DNA from: Bacterioplanoides sp. SCSIO 12839
GTDB lineage: Bacteria > Pseudomonadota > Gammaproteobacteria > Pseudomonadales > Oceanobacteraceae
Reading direction: 5' to 3'
Length of the DNA: 64,000 bases
Assembly (NCBI RefSeq): GCF_024397975.1
Contig: NZ_CP073745.1
Location: forward strand, 3,560,501-3,624,500
Positions 23,869 to 33,275 of this stretch are shown one piece after another; within the stretch, counting starts at the first letter, position 1, and every line of letters begins with the position of its first letter. The translations under genes were made by a program, and so were the position numbers. The notes beneath the pieces are model-generated. The model did not search any database. It saw only the letters and a program-made list of their open reading frames with translations, and was not told the DNA's origin.

Positions 23869-25614
23869 TTAGCTCCAAACAGGATTAAGACTTTCCAGCT
23901 CAGCCATCATAGTCGCTTTATGCCCTTCCGTTCGCGGTAAAATTCGTTGCAGATAGAAGTTCGCTAACTGAATTTTTTGCTGCAGGAACTCATCACTGAA
24001 TTCTGAGCGTCCAGCCTGCAATAACTCACTGGCTTCTACTGCTGATTTCAAATGGAAATACCCCAGCGCCACATAACCGGAATACATCAGAAAATCGAAA
24101 CTGGCCGCTCCGGCTTCGTCGTGATTCTGCATCGCTTTCATGCCCACTTTCATACTCAGACCCGGCCATTCTTTGGCAAAACCATGCAACCGCTGAGCAA
24201 ACTTAGTTAGTTGTGGATGCTCCAGGTTATCTTTGCATAATAAGTGTATTTTTTTGGTGAATAACCGCAGACTGGCGCCCTGATTACCCAGCACTTTACG
24301 GCCCAATAAATCCAGCGCCTGAATGCCGGTAGTGCCTTCGTACAAGGTAGCAATCCGCCCATCACGATAGAGTTGTTCCACGCCATTTTCAGAGATAAAA
24401 CCATGACCACCATATACCTGAATGGCATGGCTGGCACTTTCCAAACCAGCTTCAGTACAAAAGCCTTTGGCGATGGGGGTTAATAACTCCAGCAATAACC
24501 CGGCGTCTTTATCATCCGGATTGGCCGCCAGTTGATCTAACAACTGTGCACAATAATTCGCCAATGCACGACCACCATCAGCAAACGATTTTTGTGTTAA
24601 TAACATACGTCGTACATCCGGGTGCTCGACGATGGCGTCGGCTTCTCCTTCAGGATTTTTCACCCCGGATAAACTGCGCATCTGTAAACGATCTTTGGCG
24701 TATTCCAGACTTTTCTGATAACTGTGTTCACTCAAACCAACACCCTGTAAGCAGGTGCCCAGGCGCATTTCGTTCATCATAGTGAACATGGCTTTAATAC
24801 CGCCATTTTCTTCACCGATTAAATAACCCAAAGAATGTTCAAAACTGATGGAACAAGTTGGGCTGGCATGGATGCCCATTTTTTCTTCAATACCGGTACA
24901 AACGACGGCGTTATCTTGTTGCCACTGGCCTTCAGCATTTTCCGTTTTTTCCGGCACTAAAAATAACGACAAGCCTTTAATCCCTGCTGGCGCTTCTGGC
25001 AAACGAGCCAACACCAGGTGAATGATATTGTCGCTGGCATTATGGCTGCCGTAGGAAATAAAAATTTTGCTACCAGAAATACGAAACGCCTCGCCATCAG
25101 GCACGGCTTTGCTACGCACCAACCCGAGATCACTGCCACAATGTGCTTCGGTCATACACATGGTGGCCGTCCAGTGCCCGGTAATAATCGGCGGTAAATA
25201 AGTATCACGTAATTTATCGCTGCCGTGAGAAATAATGGCACGACAGGCCGACATGGTCAGCGCAGGTAACATGGATAACGCATGATTAGAGGAGGTTAAC
25301 ATTTCACCGACGAAGGAACCCAGAACTTCACTTTGGTCTTGGCCACCCCAGCGCTCCGGCATGGTTAAGCCCATCCAGCCTGCGTCGGCGTAGTGATGGA
25401 ATGCGGTTTTGATCAGCTCTGCCAGCTGCACTTTGCCGCTTTTTAACGTACAACCTTGTTGATCACCAATGCGGTTACAAGGTAGCCAGGATTGCTCAGC
25501 AAGTTTTTTAGCTTCATTCAGCAGCAACTCATTATGTTGTCGATCAACACACAAGTCTTTCTGCTGGCACAACAAAAACAACATATCCTGAACAGGGGCA
25601 CGATACTCAAACAT
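23869..25614 (-). CDS. acyl-CoA dehydrogenase, DmdC-like
   Basis: A 581-aa FAD enzyme that introduces the alpha-beta double bond into acyl-CoA. The start MFEYRAPVQDMLFLL, the TMCMTEAHCGSDLG and FISYGSHN flavin segments, and YEGTTGIQALDLLGRKVL with the catalytic glutamate are typical of the long-form branch that includes 3-methylthiopropanoyl-CoA dehydrogenase (DmdC). The substrate could be MMPA-CoA or a fatty acyl-CoA; sequence alone does not decide. The ATG at 25614 is preceded by AGG and starts the conserved region; the frame up to 25677 has no support. The Crp-type regulator gene lies 78 nt upstream on the same strand. Confidence 0.88.
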   Translation of the reverse strand: MFEYRAPVQDMLFLLCQQKDLCVDRQHNELLLNEAKKLAEQSWLPCNRIGDQQGCTLKSGKVQLAELIKTAFHHYADAGWMGLTMPERWGGQDQSEVLGSFVGEMLTSSNHALSMLPALTMSACRAIISHGSDKLRDTYLPPIITGHWTATMCMTEAHCGSDLGLVRSKAVPDGEAFRISGSKIFISYGSHNASDNIIHLVLARLPEAPAGIKGLSLFLVPEKTENAEGQWQQDNAVVCTGIEEKMGIHASPTCSISFEHSLGYLIGEENGGIKAMFTMMNEMRLGTCLQGVGLSEHSYQKSLEYAKDRLQMRSLSGVKNPEGEADAIVEHPDVRRMLLTQKSFADGGRALANYCAQLLDQLAANPDDKDAGLLLELLTPIAKGFCTEAGLESASHAIQVYGGHGFISENGVEQLYRDGRIATLYEGTTGIQALDLLGRKVLGNQGASLRLFTKKIHLLCKDNLEHPQLTKFAQRLHGFAKEWPGLSMKVGMKAMQNHDEAGAASFDFLMYSGYVALGYFHLKSAVEASELLQAGRSEFSDEFLQQKIQLANFYLQRILPRTEGHKATMMAELESLNPVWS

Positions 25615-25691
25615 AGACAACCTATATGCCGATAAAAATCTGAGTATGTGATGGAAATACAAAAACCGCCTTAACAAATGTTAAGTGGCAG

Positions 25692-26297
25692 CTATTCGCT
25701 AAGATTAAGCTTTTTCCGTAACCGCGACAGTGACACCGGCGTCACGCCCAGATACGACGCTACCTGATACAGGGGTAACTGATCTGCCAGCTCTGGGTTT
25801 TCTTTTAAAAACCAACGATAACGCTGTTCTGCACCACCCAATAACATCTGCGCTTCACGACGAGCAGTTTTTAAATACACCGATTTCAGAATAGCGTTTT
25901 CCAGTTGCAGCCAGGCCGCGTCATGCTCGCTGGCCTGAGACAAGCTGGGATAATCCGCACTGACAATAATTCCCGGGGTTAACGCCTGCAGGTAAAATGG
26001 GCTGGGTTCATCGTGCGTCAGTGACAATACAGGTGCAACCACCTCACCAGGCTGATAAAACTGCTGATTCACTTCATTGCCCTGGTGATCGATGTAATAC
26101 ACCCGGAATAACCCCTGATGAATAAAAAATACCTGGCTGGCGATATCTCCGGCAGCAATCAGATGGGCTTTTTCATCAAGAGTTTTTAATTCGAAAAAAC
26201 GCAATAACCGTTCCATTACCGACGTTGGAGCATCAACGCCATAATGCGAGGATAATGCGTCAGAGAAATGCCGAAAAACAGTCGATAGGTCGCTCAT
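25692..26297 (-). CDS. Crp/Fnr-family transcriptional regulator
   Basis: A 201-aa regulator with an N-terminal cyclic-nucleotide-binding-like barrel (LIAAGDIASQVFFIHQGLFRVYY) and a C-terminal helix-turn-helix (YQVASYLGVTPVSLSRLRKKL). It lacks the Fnr cysteines. It lies 78 nt before the acyl-CoA dehydrogenase gene and divergent from the redoxin lipoprotein gene, so either may be its target. The effector is unknown. Confidence 0.85.
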   Translation of the reverse strand: MSDLSTVFRHFSDALSSHYGVDAPTSVMERLLRFFELKTLDEKAHLIAAGDIASQVFFIHQGLFRVYYIDHQGNEVNQQFYQPGEVVAPVLSLTHDEPSPFYLQALTPGIIVSADYPSLSQASEHDAAWLQLENAILKSVYLKTARREAQMLLGGAEQRYRWFLKENPELADQLPLYQVASYLGVTPVSLSRLRKKLNLSE

Positions 26298-26447
26298 AAC
26301 ACCTGCAGAAATAACAAAAAGATGAGATTACTGCATCAAACTCAAAACACAACCAACAAAAATAATCAGTCATCTGAATTTTCCAGGAACTTTGGTTCGC
26401 TTTAGCAATCTATGTCAGTTGGCTTAACTTATTACAAGGAAAATACG

Positions 26448-27035
26448 GTGAAACCATTCAATCTGATTCTCACCCTGCTGGCACTTGTCAGTATCGGTCT
26501 AACAGCCTGCGGTTTACTATCGATTTCAGAAGCAGACCAGCAACAGCTTCAGGGCAGCCATTACAGTGATCTGGATAGCGAGGCATTAGCCGTCAACAAC
26601 AGTGCGCCCGATTTCACCGCCAACGATTCGGACGGCAAGCCGGTGCAGTTATCCAGCGTCAGTGCTGATCAGCCGGTTTTGTTGTTGTTTTATCGCGGTG
26701 AATGGTGCCCGTTCTGTATGGATCAGCTGGATTCTATCAAGGCCGTTTTACCGGAATTAAAACAATACGGTGTGCAACTGATTGCCGTCAGCCCGGACGA
26801 TGTCGCCACCAGCCAGAATACCCGCCGCCAGTTTGGCCAGGGCTTTTTATTCTGGTCTGATGCCAGCGGTAACGCGATGAAAGCCTACGGTATTGATCGT
26901 GACGATGGCTTGCCACACCCAGCAGTTTATCTGATTGGCAAAGGTGGCGAGTTAAAGTGGTATTACGCCAGTGAAGATTATAAAAAACGCCCAACTGGTG
27001 AGCAGCTGATTCAGGTGATTAAAGAAAAGTTGTAA
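26448..27035 (+). CDS. peroxiredoxin-like (AhpC/TSA) lipoprotein
   Basis: A 195-aa redoxin with a lipoprotein signal (hydrophobic stretch ending in IGLTAC, lipid-attached Cys about 21) and a thioredoxin-fold domain. The active site is YRGEWCPFCMDQL, a CxxC in place of the single peroxidatic Cys environment of classical AhpC, as in the peroxiredoxin-like group. It likely acts at the periplasmic face in thiol or peroxide chemistry. I chose the GTG at 26448, because AAGGA lies 8 nt before it; the ATG at 26412 lacks a ribosome binding site and would hide the signal peptide. Confidence 0.82.
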   Translation: MKPFNLILTLLALVSIGLTACGLLSISEADQQQLQGSHYSDLDSEALAVNNSAPDFTANDSDGKPVQLSSVSADQPVLLLFYRGEWCPFCMDQLDSIKAVLPELKQYGVQLIAVSPDDVATSQNTRRQFGQGFLFWSDASGNAMKAYGIDRDDGLPHPAVYLIGKGGELKWYYASEDYKKRPTGEQLIQVIKEKL

Positions 27036-27102
27036 ACATTCGGTTACAACCAGGAGTTAGGCTACAATTCGTTGAAAGAATAACTCCTTTTAAGGTCTGG
27101 TT

Positions 27103-28041
27103 TTGGAACGTCTGAATCTTAATTTATTGCGTGCTCTGGTGGTGTTGCTGGAAGCACGCAATGTCACCCAGGCAGCGCATCAGCTGCATCTGACTCAGTC
27201 GGCAATGAGCCGTCAGCTGAGCCAGCTGCGTGATTATTTTTCAGACCCGTTATTAGTACGGGAGCAAAATGATTATTTGCTCAGCGCCAAAGCCAAACAA
27301 TTATTTCCCAAAGTTCAGGCCATCCTGGCGGACGTCGACAGCCTGAAGCAGGAAACCTTTCACCCGGCCAGTTGCCAGCGTCGTTTCCGGTTTGCCTGTA
27401 CCGATTACGTGGCTCAGTTTATTTTTCCCGCAGTCATTAATCGCTTACAACGTGAAGCCCCGGGGATTGATCTGATTTATGAAGTCTGGAAACCCGAGCA
27501 CATTACGCAGCTTGGGCACCTGCCACTCGATATGGCCTCAACGACGTTATCGGTACTCCCCGAAGGTCTGCATTCTATCTATCTGGGCCAGGATAACCCG
27601 GTATGCCTGATGGCGGCTGATCACCCGCTCAACACATCACAAACGGTATCGTTAACCCAGCTGGCCGATTACCCATTTGTGCGTTTAAACAGTGGTGGCG
27701 ATAAAGATTCGTTTATCGATAAATTGTTAGAAAACGCCGGATTAAGTCGCCGTATTTTATTTGAAGTACCGTTCTTTTCTGCCGCGTTTGAAGTGGTAGC
27801 CAGCAATGAATGCCTGATGATTCTGCCAGAACATATTGCCCACGCAGCAATGCAACAAGGCCATTTATCTTACTGCCCTCTGGATATGACCATGCCGGAG
27901 AATCACTACCATTTATGCTGGCATGAATTGCACGATAAAGACCCGGCACATGCTTGGTTGCGCGAGTGCATCGCCGATGAAATGAGTCGTTCGATGTATT
28001 CAGTTTCGAATTCGCTGGCGGCGCAGCAGCCCAATATCTGA
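27103..28041 (+). CDS. LysR-family transcriptional regulator
   Basis: A 312-aa regulator with the N-terminal winged helix-turn-helix (LRALVVLLEARNVTQAAHQL ... MSRQLSQLRDYF) and a C-terminal substrate-binding domain of the NodD/PcaQ-like kind (CTDYVAQFIFPAVI). The start is a TTG at 27103 with AAGG upstream; no in-frame ATG precedes the DNA-binding domain. It follows the redoxin gene by about 67 nt on the same strand. The target is unknown. Confidence 0.87.
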   Translation: MERLNLNLLRALVVLLEARNVTQAAHQLHLTQSAMSRQLSQLRDYFSDPLLVREQNDYLLSAKAKQLFPKVQAILADVDSLKQETFHPASCQRRFRFACTDYVAQFIFPAVINRLQREAPGIDLIYEVWKPEHITQLGHLPLDMASTTLSVLPEGLHSIYLGQDNPVCLMAADHPLNTSQTVSLTQLADYPFVRLNSGGDKDSFIDKLLENAGLSRRILFEVPFFSAAFEVVASNECLMILPEHIAHAAMQQGHLSYCPLDMTMPENHYHLCWHELHDKDPAHAWLRECIADEMSRSMYSVSNSLAAQQPNI

Positions 28042-28066
28042 CCGTGCCAGGACCTGTGAATAGAGC

Positions 28067-28894
28067 CTAAGCCAGTGCCCAACACAGTTGAGAAAAATAG
28101 CGGCTAAATGCCTGATTGATTCGTTGGCGCTGCTCACCCTGTGGATACAAACCAATTTTTGCCTCCGGCGATTCTTTACTGCCTTTCACCAGAAAGTGGT
28201 TTTTGATGGCGGCGTCCTGAACAAAAGCTTCAAACGCGCGGGCACACATTTCTTCCGGCTGGCCGTAATAAAAACTGCCTTGTTGTTTATCAACCGCAAC
28301 AGAAGCCCGGCATAATGACGAAGGCTCAGTACCCGCCTCATTGAGTAAAATCGCCTGATAACAATCGGCTAATAAATGATTTAATCGATGGTCAACCATC
28401 TCGCCGTCATGCACCCACAGCGCTGAAGCAAAATCCCGATCCGGACGAAGCATATCCGGCTGAAACATTTTACCGGCCATATAGTGGTCAAACGCATGAA
28501 ACCACTCATGGGCAATGCTGCCCGGCCCGGCATTTTTCGCCAGCGCAAAGTTGCGCTGCAACGGCGAATAGTGAGCCGAAACACCTGGACGACCACCGGT
28601 ACCGTATTGCAGCCCGAGCGTACCGCGCAATGAAATCAGTTCACGCCGGATTTTTAAGGTTTTGGACGTAGGATACGACTGTGCCATCAGGATCTGGCAC
28701 AGGTCGCATAAGGCATCATAAAACAGCCCGGCGGCCTGCTCCTGTTCCTGCGGTTTCACCCAACGGCCAATATCCACCGAACGAAAAGCAAACAGCTGAC
28801 GAATTGTGAGGAAGTCGGGAATCACACCACCTAACACCGCACGGTGATCTGGCCCACGGCGATAAAACTCGCGGTTTTTCAGTGTTTTTCTCAT
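28067..28894 (-). CDS. CLCA_X/LPD1-like protein with HExxH motif
   Basis: A 275-aa cytoplasmic protein resembling the CLCA_X family and the LPD1 domain found in large polyvalent phage and plasmid proteins: FYRRGPDHRA near the start, FRSVDIGRWV, ISLRGTLGLQYGTGGRPG, then AHEWFHAFDHYM. The last has the HExxH zinc-metallopeptidase signature with a further His three residues on. Activity is unproven. It is convergent with the LysR gene, and its start codon region overlaps the unused upstream part of the LysE frame. Confidence 0.75.
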   Translation of the reverse strand: MRKTLKNREFYRRGPDHRAVLGGVIPDFLTIRQLFAFRSVDIGRWVKPQEQEQAAGLFYDALCDLCQILMAQSYPTSKTLKIRRELISLRGTLGLQYGTGGRPGVSAHYSPLQRNFALAKNAGPGSIAHEWFHAFDHYMAGKMFQPDMLRPDRDFASALWVHDGEMVDHRLNHLLADCYQAILLNEAGTEPSSLCRASVAVDKQQGSFYYGQPEEMCARAFEAFVQDAAIKNHFLVKGSKESPEAKIGLYPQGEQRQRINQAFSRYFSQLCWALA

Positions 28895-29161
28895 GCAGCT
28901 TGGTTCATGCAGTTTTGCTCATTCAGGTTGGGCCTGGCCGTCGATATGGCTATTAGTCTGGCCGTTGATCTGGCGGGCATTTTAATACCTCTGTCATGTT
29001 TCAGTAAGCCGAAGCGGGCACTGAATTATTCAGAGGTGCCCTATATATGCAAAAAACTCATACCTGCCATCCAAAGCTTTGATTTCCGTAAGCCAAACGG
29101 CACTTCTACAATTCACACAAACTCAATAAGATTCAACCAACCGAGTAATCACGTGACCTAT

Positions 29162-29770
29162 ATGACCTTAACCAACTGGCTTTCTTTAGTGGCAATTTGT
29201 GTATTGGGTGCACTCTCCCCTGGCCCAAGTCTGGCGGTTGTACTGAAACAAAGCATTCATAACGATGCCAAACACGGCATGATTGCGGGCATCAGTCACG
29301 CTGTTGGTATTGCGATATGGGCCATCCTGACGGTAACCGGGCTGGGCGTATTAGTTAGTCAGTCGCCGGCGATTTTTCAGGGCATCACCTATGCCGGGGC
29401 CGCTTATCTGGCCTGGCTGGGATTCAAAGCACTGACCGCAGGCAGCAGTGCCATCAAACCGTTAACGCGTGGCAACAGCGCCTACCTGCAAGCCGCTCGT
29501 GACGGTATTATGATTTCATTATTAAACCCGAAATTAGCGATCTTTTTTCTGGCGTTATTTTCGCAATTTATTTCCACCGACCTGACTCATATCGATCAGG
29601 TTATTATGATCAGCACTGTCACTATTATTGATGCCAGCTGGTATGTGTTGGTGGCACTGGTTTTAAGCCGCATGGGCCTGGCCGATGCCTTAGCACGCCA
29701 TTCAAAACGTGTGAATCAGGTCAGCGGTGTGATTTTTATCGCTCTGGCTATTCGTGTGGTCACACTGTAA
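29162..29770 (+). CDS. LysE/RhtB-family amino acid exporter
   Basis: A 202-aa inner-membrane protein with six hydrophobic segments. GALSPGPSLAVVLKQS near the N-terminus is the LysE/RhtB signature, and NPKLAIFFLALFSQF is the second conserved block. It probably exports homoserine lactone, threonine or another amino acid. The ATG at 29162 matches the family start; a GTG three codons earlier is possible. The open frame continues upstream to 28844 but without similarity or ribosome binding site. Confidence 0.87.
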   Translation: MTLTNWLSLVAICVLGALSPGPSLAVVLKQSIHNDAKHGMIAGISHAVGIAIWAILTVTGLGVLVSQSPAIFQGITYAGAAYLAWLGFKALTAGSSAIKPLTRGNSAYLQAARDGIMISLLNPKLAIFFLALFSQFISTDLTHIDQVIMISTVTIIDASWYVLVALVLSRMGLADALARHSKRVNQVSGVIFIALAIRVVTL

Positions 29771-29846
29771 TACCAGCCAGTTGAATCAAGACACTTCAGC
29801 GATGCTACTCCATCCCAAGCGTCGCTAATTAACTCTGTTGGTTTGT

Positions 29847-29896
29847 CCTTGTGTTATGCACAATAGCGTCCTTTAAAAGGGCGGTTATACACAAGG
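29847..29896 (+). promoter_or_regulatory. inverted repeat covering the ribosome binding site of the ceramidase-like gene
   Basis: CCTTGTGT (29847-29854) pairs with ACACAAGG (29889-29896). The second arm includes the AAGG(A) Shine-Dalgarno sequence 7 nt before the ATG at 29903, and the loop holds a smaller CCTTTAAAAGG palindrome. If transcribed, the hairpin would mask the ribosome binding site. It could instead be a protein-binding operator. Confidence 0.45.
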
Positions 29897-29902
29897 ATTC
29901 CC

Positions 29903-31930
29903 ATGCCAATAATAAAAAAACTGCGATCAATCCTTATTTTTTCAACCTTGTTGTTATTGGTTGCCTGCAGTCAGAAACAGACATTCAGCTATACCCAGCC
30001 GGAAGACTCAATCAAAGCAGAAAGCGACCACTTTATCGCCGGCGTTGGCATACGCGATATCACACCACCGCCGGGCATTCCTCGTGCCGGTTATGCGCTA
30101 TGGTCAACCACCGGAGAAGGCTTCCGTACCCGCCTCTCTGCACGCGCTTATTATATGCAGGGGAATAATGGCCAGCCGTATGCGTTAATTCAGACCGATT
30201 TAATGGCAGGCTCCCGTATTTTATTAGCCAGGGTAGCTGAGCTGGTGAATGAAAAAACCGGCTTACACGCCGGTAATATGACCATTACTGCAACCCACAC
30301 CCACTCCAGCCCAGGACAATATTTAGGCTCTGAGTTTTATAATAAACACGCCTCTCATAAAAACGGATTTGATCCGGTATTTTTTGAATTTCTGGCGCAA
30401 CAGTTAGCCGCGGCGGTGTTTGACGCCTACGACAATCAGGTACCCGCCAAAATTGCCAGTGGCAAAAAAGCCGTTTGGGGATTAACCCGCAACCGTTCGA
30501 TTGAGCCTTTCAGTAATAATAAAAATCACCCACACGTTGAACAAACCAACGCGGCGGTATTTCACGAAATCAATCCGTATTTATATATGTTGCGTCTTGA
30601 TGGTTTAACCGCTGATGGCAGTTATCAACCGATGGGAGCTTTTATGAGCTTTGCCATTCATGGCACCTCTATTCCACGCTGGGACCCAATGTTTAACGGT
30701 GATTTATGGTCGTATTTCCAGGGCGACTTACAACATCAGATCAAACAACATTACCCAAAAGCAAAACACGTCATTATTGGTGGTTTTGAAGGCACTCATG
30801 GTGATATTGCACCGGCTATGCCGTTGGATCAGTCGGGTTATATCTGGTCGAAAAATGTCGGCTCAGCGCTGGCCGAAGAAGGCTGGCAATTATTCCGAGA
30901 ATTAGAAAACTCACTCTCAACGGACAGTACCATTCGTATCGCCAGCCGCCACATCGATATTCGTGACAACCCGGAAATTAACGGCACTGAAATTTGTGAT
31001 GAAGCCGCCGCCGGAACCACGCTAACAGCCGGGCCATACGAACACGAGTCACCGGTATTGGCCTGGCTACCCTTCTTCAAGCAAGGCAGCAGTCGTTGGT
31101 TTAATACTGAAGGTTGCCATGGTAATCGTTTATTAGTTGGTGGCGCCTGGATTCAACCCTGGCTGGAGCCTAAAGACAGTTTTCCGCGGGATATTTTATT
31201 TCAGCTGATTGAGATCGGTGATTTAGCCATTGTGCCACTGCCGTTTGAATTAACAGCTGAAACCGGCTTCCGTATTCAGGCCACCGTCGAGCAAAGTTAC
31301 CGCGAGAAAAATCAGACCATTCCGGAAGTCATGGTCACCAGTCTGGCCAATGGTTACACCGGCTACATCACCACACCGGAAGAATACGAGGTTCAGTATT
31401 ATGAAGGTGGTCACACCATTTATGGCCGTTATTCGCAGCCGTATGTTACTCAACACATTGGAGCGCTGGCAGCGGATTTATTAACCCATAACAAAGTGAT
31501 GGAGCTGCCTGCACAGTGGCAGTTCCAGTTACCGGTGAAAACCTTTGTAGAACAACAACCGCTGGCTGAAGATCGCGTACGACGCGTGTTATCAACACCG
31601 GAATACCAGCTGCCTGCGGTGAATCAGGAAGCGTATTGGCACTTTGACTGGCAAGACATCACAGCTGACCATATCGCGCTGCATCAGCCCCTGTTAAGTA
31701 TTGAAATCAGTGATGACCAACAACACTGGCAGCCACTGATTCACAAAGGCCGCCCGGTAAACGACCAGGGGTATGACCTCTCGGTGCAGTTGATCGATGA
31801 TCAGGATGGACACGCTCACTACCGTGCCTATTGGTACAACCCGGTATTTCAGGGTAAGCAAGTATGGTATCGCTTTGTGATACAACCCCGGGAACATGAA
31901 GCAATTTTGTATTCCGCCGCGTTTCATTAA
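29903..31930 (+). CDS. neutral/alkaline ceramidase-like lipoprotein, catalytic serine apparently replaced
   Basis: A 675-aa lipoprotein (lipobox LLVAC, Cys about 22) of the neutral/alkaline non-lysosomal ceramidase family, which cleaves N-acyl sphingosines. Zinc-site motifs are present: THTHSSPGQ, AIHGTSI, PLPFELTAETGFRI and NGYTGYITTPEEYEVQYYEGG. The segment that carries the nucleophile in known ceramidases (GDVSPN or GNLSPN) reads GDIAPA here, with Ala303 in the serine position. A C-terminal immunoglobulin-like domain follows (about 545-675). The enzyme may use a different chemistry or substrate, or be inactive. Single gene, with an inverted repeat over its ribosome binding site. Confidence 0.8.
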   Translation: MPIIKKLRSILIFSTLLLLVACSQKQTFSYTQPEDSIKAESDHFIAGVGIRDITPPPGIPRAGYALWSTTGEGFRTRLSARAYYMQGNNGQPYALIQTDLMAGSRILLARVAELVNEKTGLHAGNMTITATHTHSSPGQYLGSEFYNKHASHKNGFDPVFFEFLAQQLAAAVFDAYDNQVPAKIASGKKAVWGLTRNRSIEPFSNNKNHPHVEQTNAAVFHEINPYLYMLRLDGLTADGSYQPMGAFMSFAIHGTSIPRWDPMFNGDLWSYFQGDLQHQIKQHYPKAKHVIIGGFEGTHGDIAPAMPLDQSGYIWSKNVGSALAEEGWQLFRELENSLSTDSTIRIASRHIDIRDNPEINGTEICDEAAAGTTLTAGPYEHESPVLAWLPFFKQGSSRWFNTEGCHGNRLLVGGAWIQPWLEPKDSFPRDILFQLIEIGDLAIVPLPFELTAETGFRIQATVEQSYREKNQTIPEVMVTSLANGYTGYITTPEEYEVQYYEGGHTIYGRYSQPYVTQHIGALAADLLTHNKVMELPAQWQFQLPVKTFVEQQPLAEDRVRRVLSTPEYQLPAVNQEAYWHFDWQDITADHIALHQPLLSIEISDDQQHWQPLIHKGRPVNDQGYDLSVQLIDDQDGHAHYRAYWYNPVFQGKQVWYRFVIQPREHEAILYSAAFH

Positions 31931-32029
31931 GAACTAACCCGACACGACTGAGTCAAAGCCCTTCTTTTAAGAAATTCTGTGCGTACAATACGCGGGGTTT
32001 TCAACGCAGTTTTATCAGAAGTGGTGATT

Positions 32030-32407
32030 ATGTTAGTAAAAGTTATTCGTAATGTTCTGGGCTACAGCATTGCCGCCGTCGACTTAGCCACACGAGGAAA
32101 AGGATTAAAACGTTCACCGGAAGAGCAACAAAAAGTCGATGCCGAGCTGAACAATATGGCGCTATACCAGTTTACGGTGTGTCCGTTTTGCATCAAAACC
32201 CGTCGTGCCATGCACAAGCTGGGATTAAAAGTCGAAACGCGCAATGCCTCTGGCAACAATCAGGCACGCAAAGATCTGGAGCAACAAGGCGGTAAAATAC
32301 AGGTGCCTTGCCTGCGTATTTCTGAAGATGGCAAGGAAGACGTATGGATGTATGAATCTGGCCAGATCATTCAATACCTGGAACAGCGCTTTGGTGCAGG
32401 CGCCTAA
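32030..32407 (+). CDS. glutaredoxin-like protein with membrane-proximal N-terminus
   Basis: A 125-aa protein. Residues 1-45 contain a mildly hydrophobic segment and a basic stretch (ATRGKGLKRSPEEQQ). From about residue 46 a glutaredoxin/GST-N domain begins, with active site TVCPFCIKTRR (CPFC), a cis-proline in QVPCLRI, and MYESGQIIQYL. It likely reduces disulphides using glutathione. The ATG at 32030 is preferred; the frame from 31979 begins within a likely promoter region (TACAAT at 31984). Confidence 0.85.
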   Translation: MLVKVIRNVLGYSIAAVDLATRGKGLKRSPEEQQKVDAELNNMALYQFTVCPFCIKTRRAMHKLGLKVETRNASGNNQARKDLEQQGGKIQVPCLRISEDGKEDVWMYESGQIIQYLEQRFGAGA

Positions 32408-32425
32408 TTCGGGTACTGCCAGGTA

Positions 32426-33079
32426 TCACCCCAGCCATGCCGGTTTGGGTGATACCTGAGTTTGCAACTCGATGACTTTATCCCGGAACTCATCCGTCAG
32501 ATACGGGCGCTCCAACGTAAAGACCTGATAAATACCTCCCCACAACATCTCCTGAGAAATCTCATTCTGGTTGTCTGTGAGCAGATTGCAGCGTAAGAAC
32601 GAGAACCAGGACGTCACCACAATCCAGGTATTCAGCGCCAGTGAATCCACTTCATCATCGCTGATGGCAATCATGCCAGCGTCACGCAAACCACGATAAA
32701 TTTTTCCAACCTGCTGCAGACAGGTGCGAAAAAAATCACGATAGCGGGCGTGCAACGCCTCATCCGCCTGCAGTAAATGCTCCATATCGCGGTGAATAAA
32801 GCGACACTGCCATAAGCCGGTAAAGGTGTCTTTCAGGTAGTTCACCTTATCCAGCACGGTCAACTCACGATCTTCTGGCACCTGTAAGTTCTGCAACACC
32901 ATTTCTTCATACGCAACAAACAGATCAAAGATAATCGCCTGCTTATTTTTGAAGTGGTAGTACAGGTTACCAGGCGAAATATTCAGATGCGCAGCGATGT
33001 GATTGGTGGTCACCGAGCGCTCTCCCTGTTCATTAAACAACACCAGGGCTGCATCCAGAATTCGCTGTTTCGTGCTCAT
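32426..33079 (-). CDS. TetR-family transcriptional regulator
   Basis: A 217-aa repressor-type protein with the N-terminal TetR helix-turn-helix (QRILDAALVLFNEQG ... IAAHLNISPGNLYYHFKNK) and an all-helical ligand domain. The ATG at 33079 is used; a TTG eight codons upstream is possible. It is divergent from the Tat-signal protein and GMC oxidoreductase genes, with 196 nt between, and is a plausible regulator of that pair. Confidence 0.87.
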   Translation of the reverse strand: MSTKQRILDAALVLFNEQGERSVTTNHIAAHLNISPGNLYYHFKNKQAIIFDLFVAYEEMVLQNLQVPEDRELTVLDKVNYLKDTFTGLWQCRFIHRDMEHLLQADEALHARYRDFFRTCLQQVGKIYRGLRDAGMIAISDDEVDSLALNTWIVVTSWFSFLRCNLLTDNQNEISQEMLWGGIYQVFTLERPYLTDEFRDKVIELQTQVSPKPAWLG

Positions 33080-33275
33080 AATGGTTTGTTTCTCTTTTCT
33101 CAATTAACCGACATTAACCGCACAGGCCATAAGCGGGCAAATTATGCCAATTTCATCCCCAAACTGTCTTTATTGCCGGGAACAGACTTTAGCCTATTGA
33201 CGTTTTAGAGTAAGAACTCTAATAATGCAACCAGCAAGGAATCTGTCGGTTCAGTACCAACACGAGAAAATAATA

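Noticed and set aside
23633-23872. Plus-strand 79-codon frame where an integron integrase would be expected
   Set aside because: It lacks the tyrosine recombinase motifs (R, HxxR, Y) and is too short. I cannot claim it as an integrase remnant.
28844-29161. N-terminal extension of the LysE-type protein
   Set aside because: It overlaps the opposite-strand LPD1-like start, has no similarity to exporters and no ribosome binding site at 28844; the family start is at 29162.
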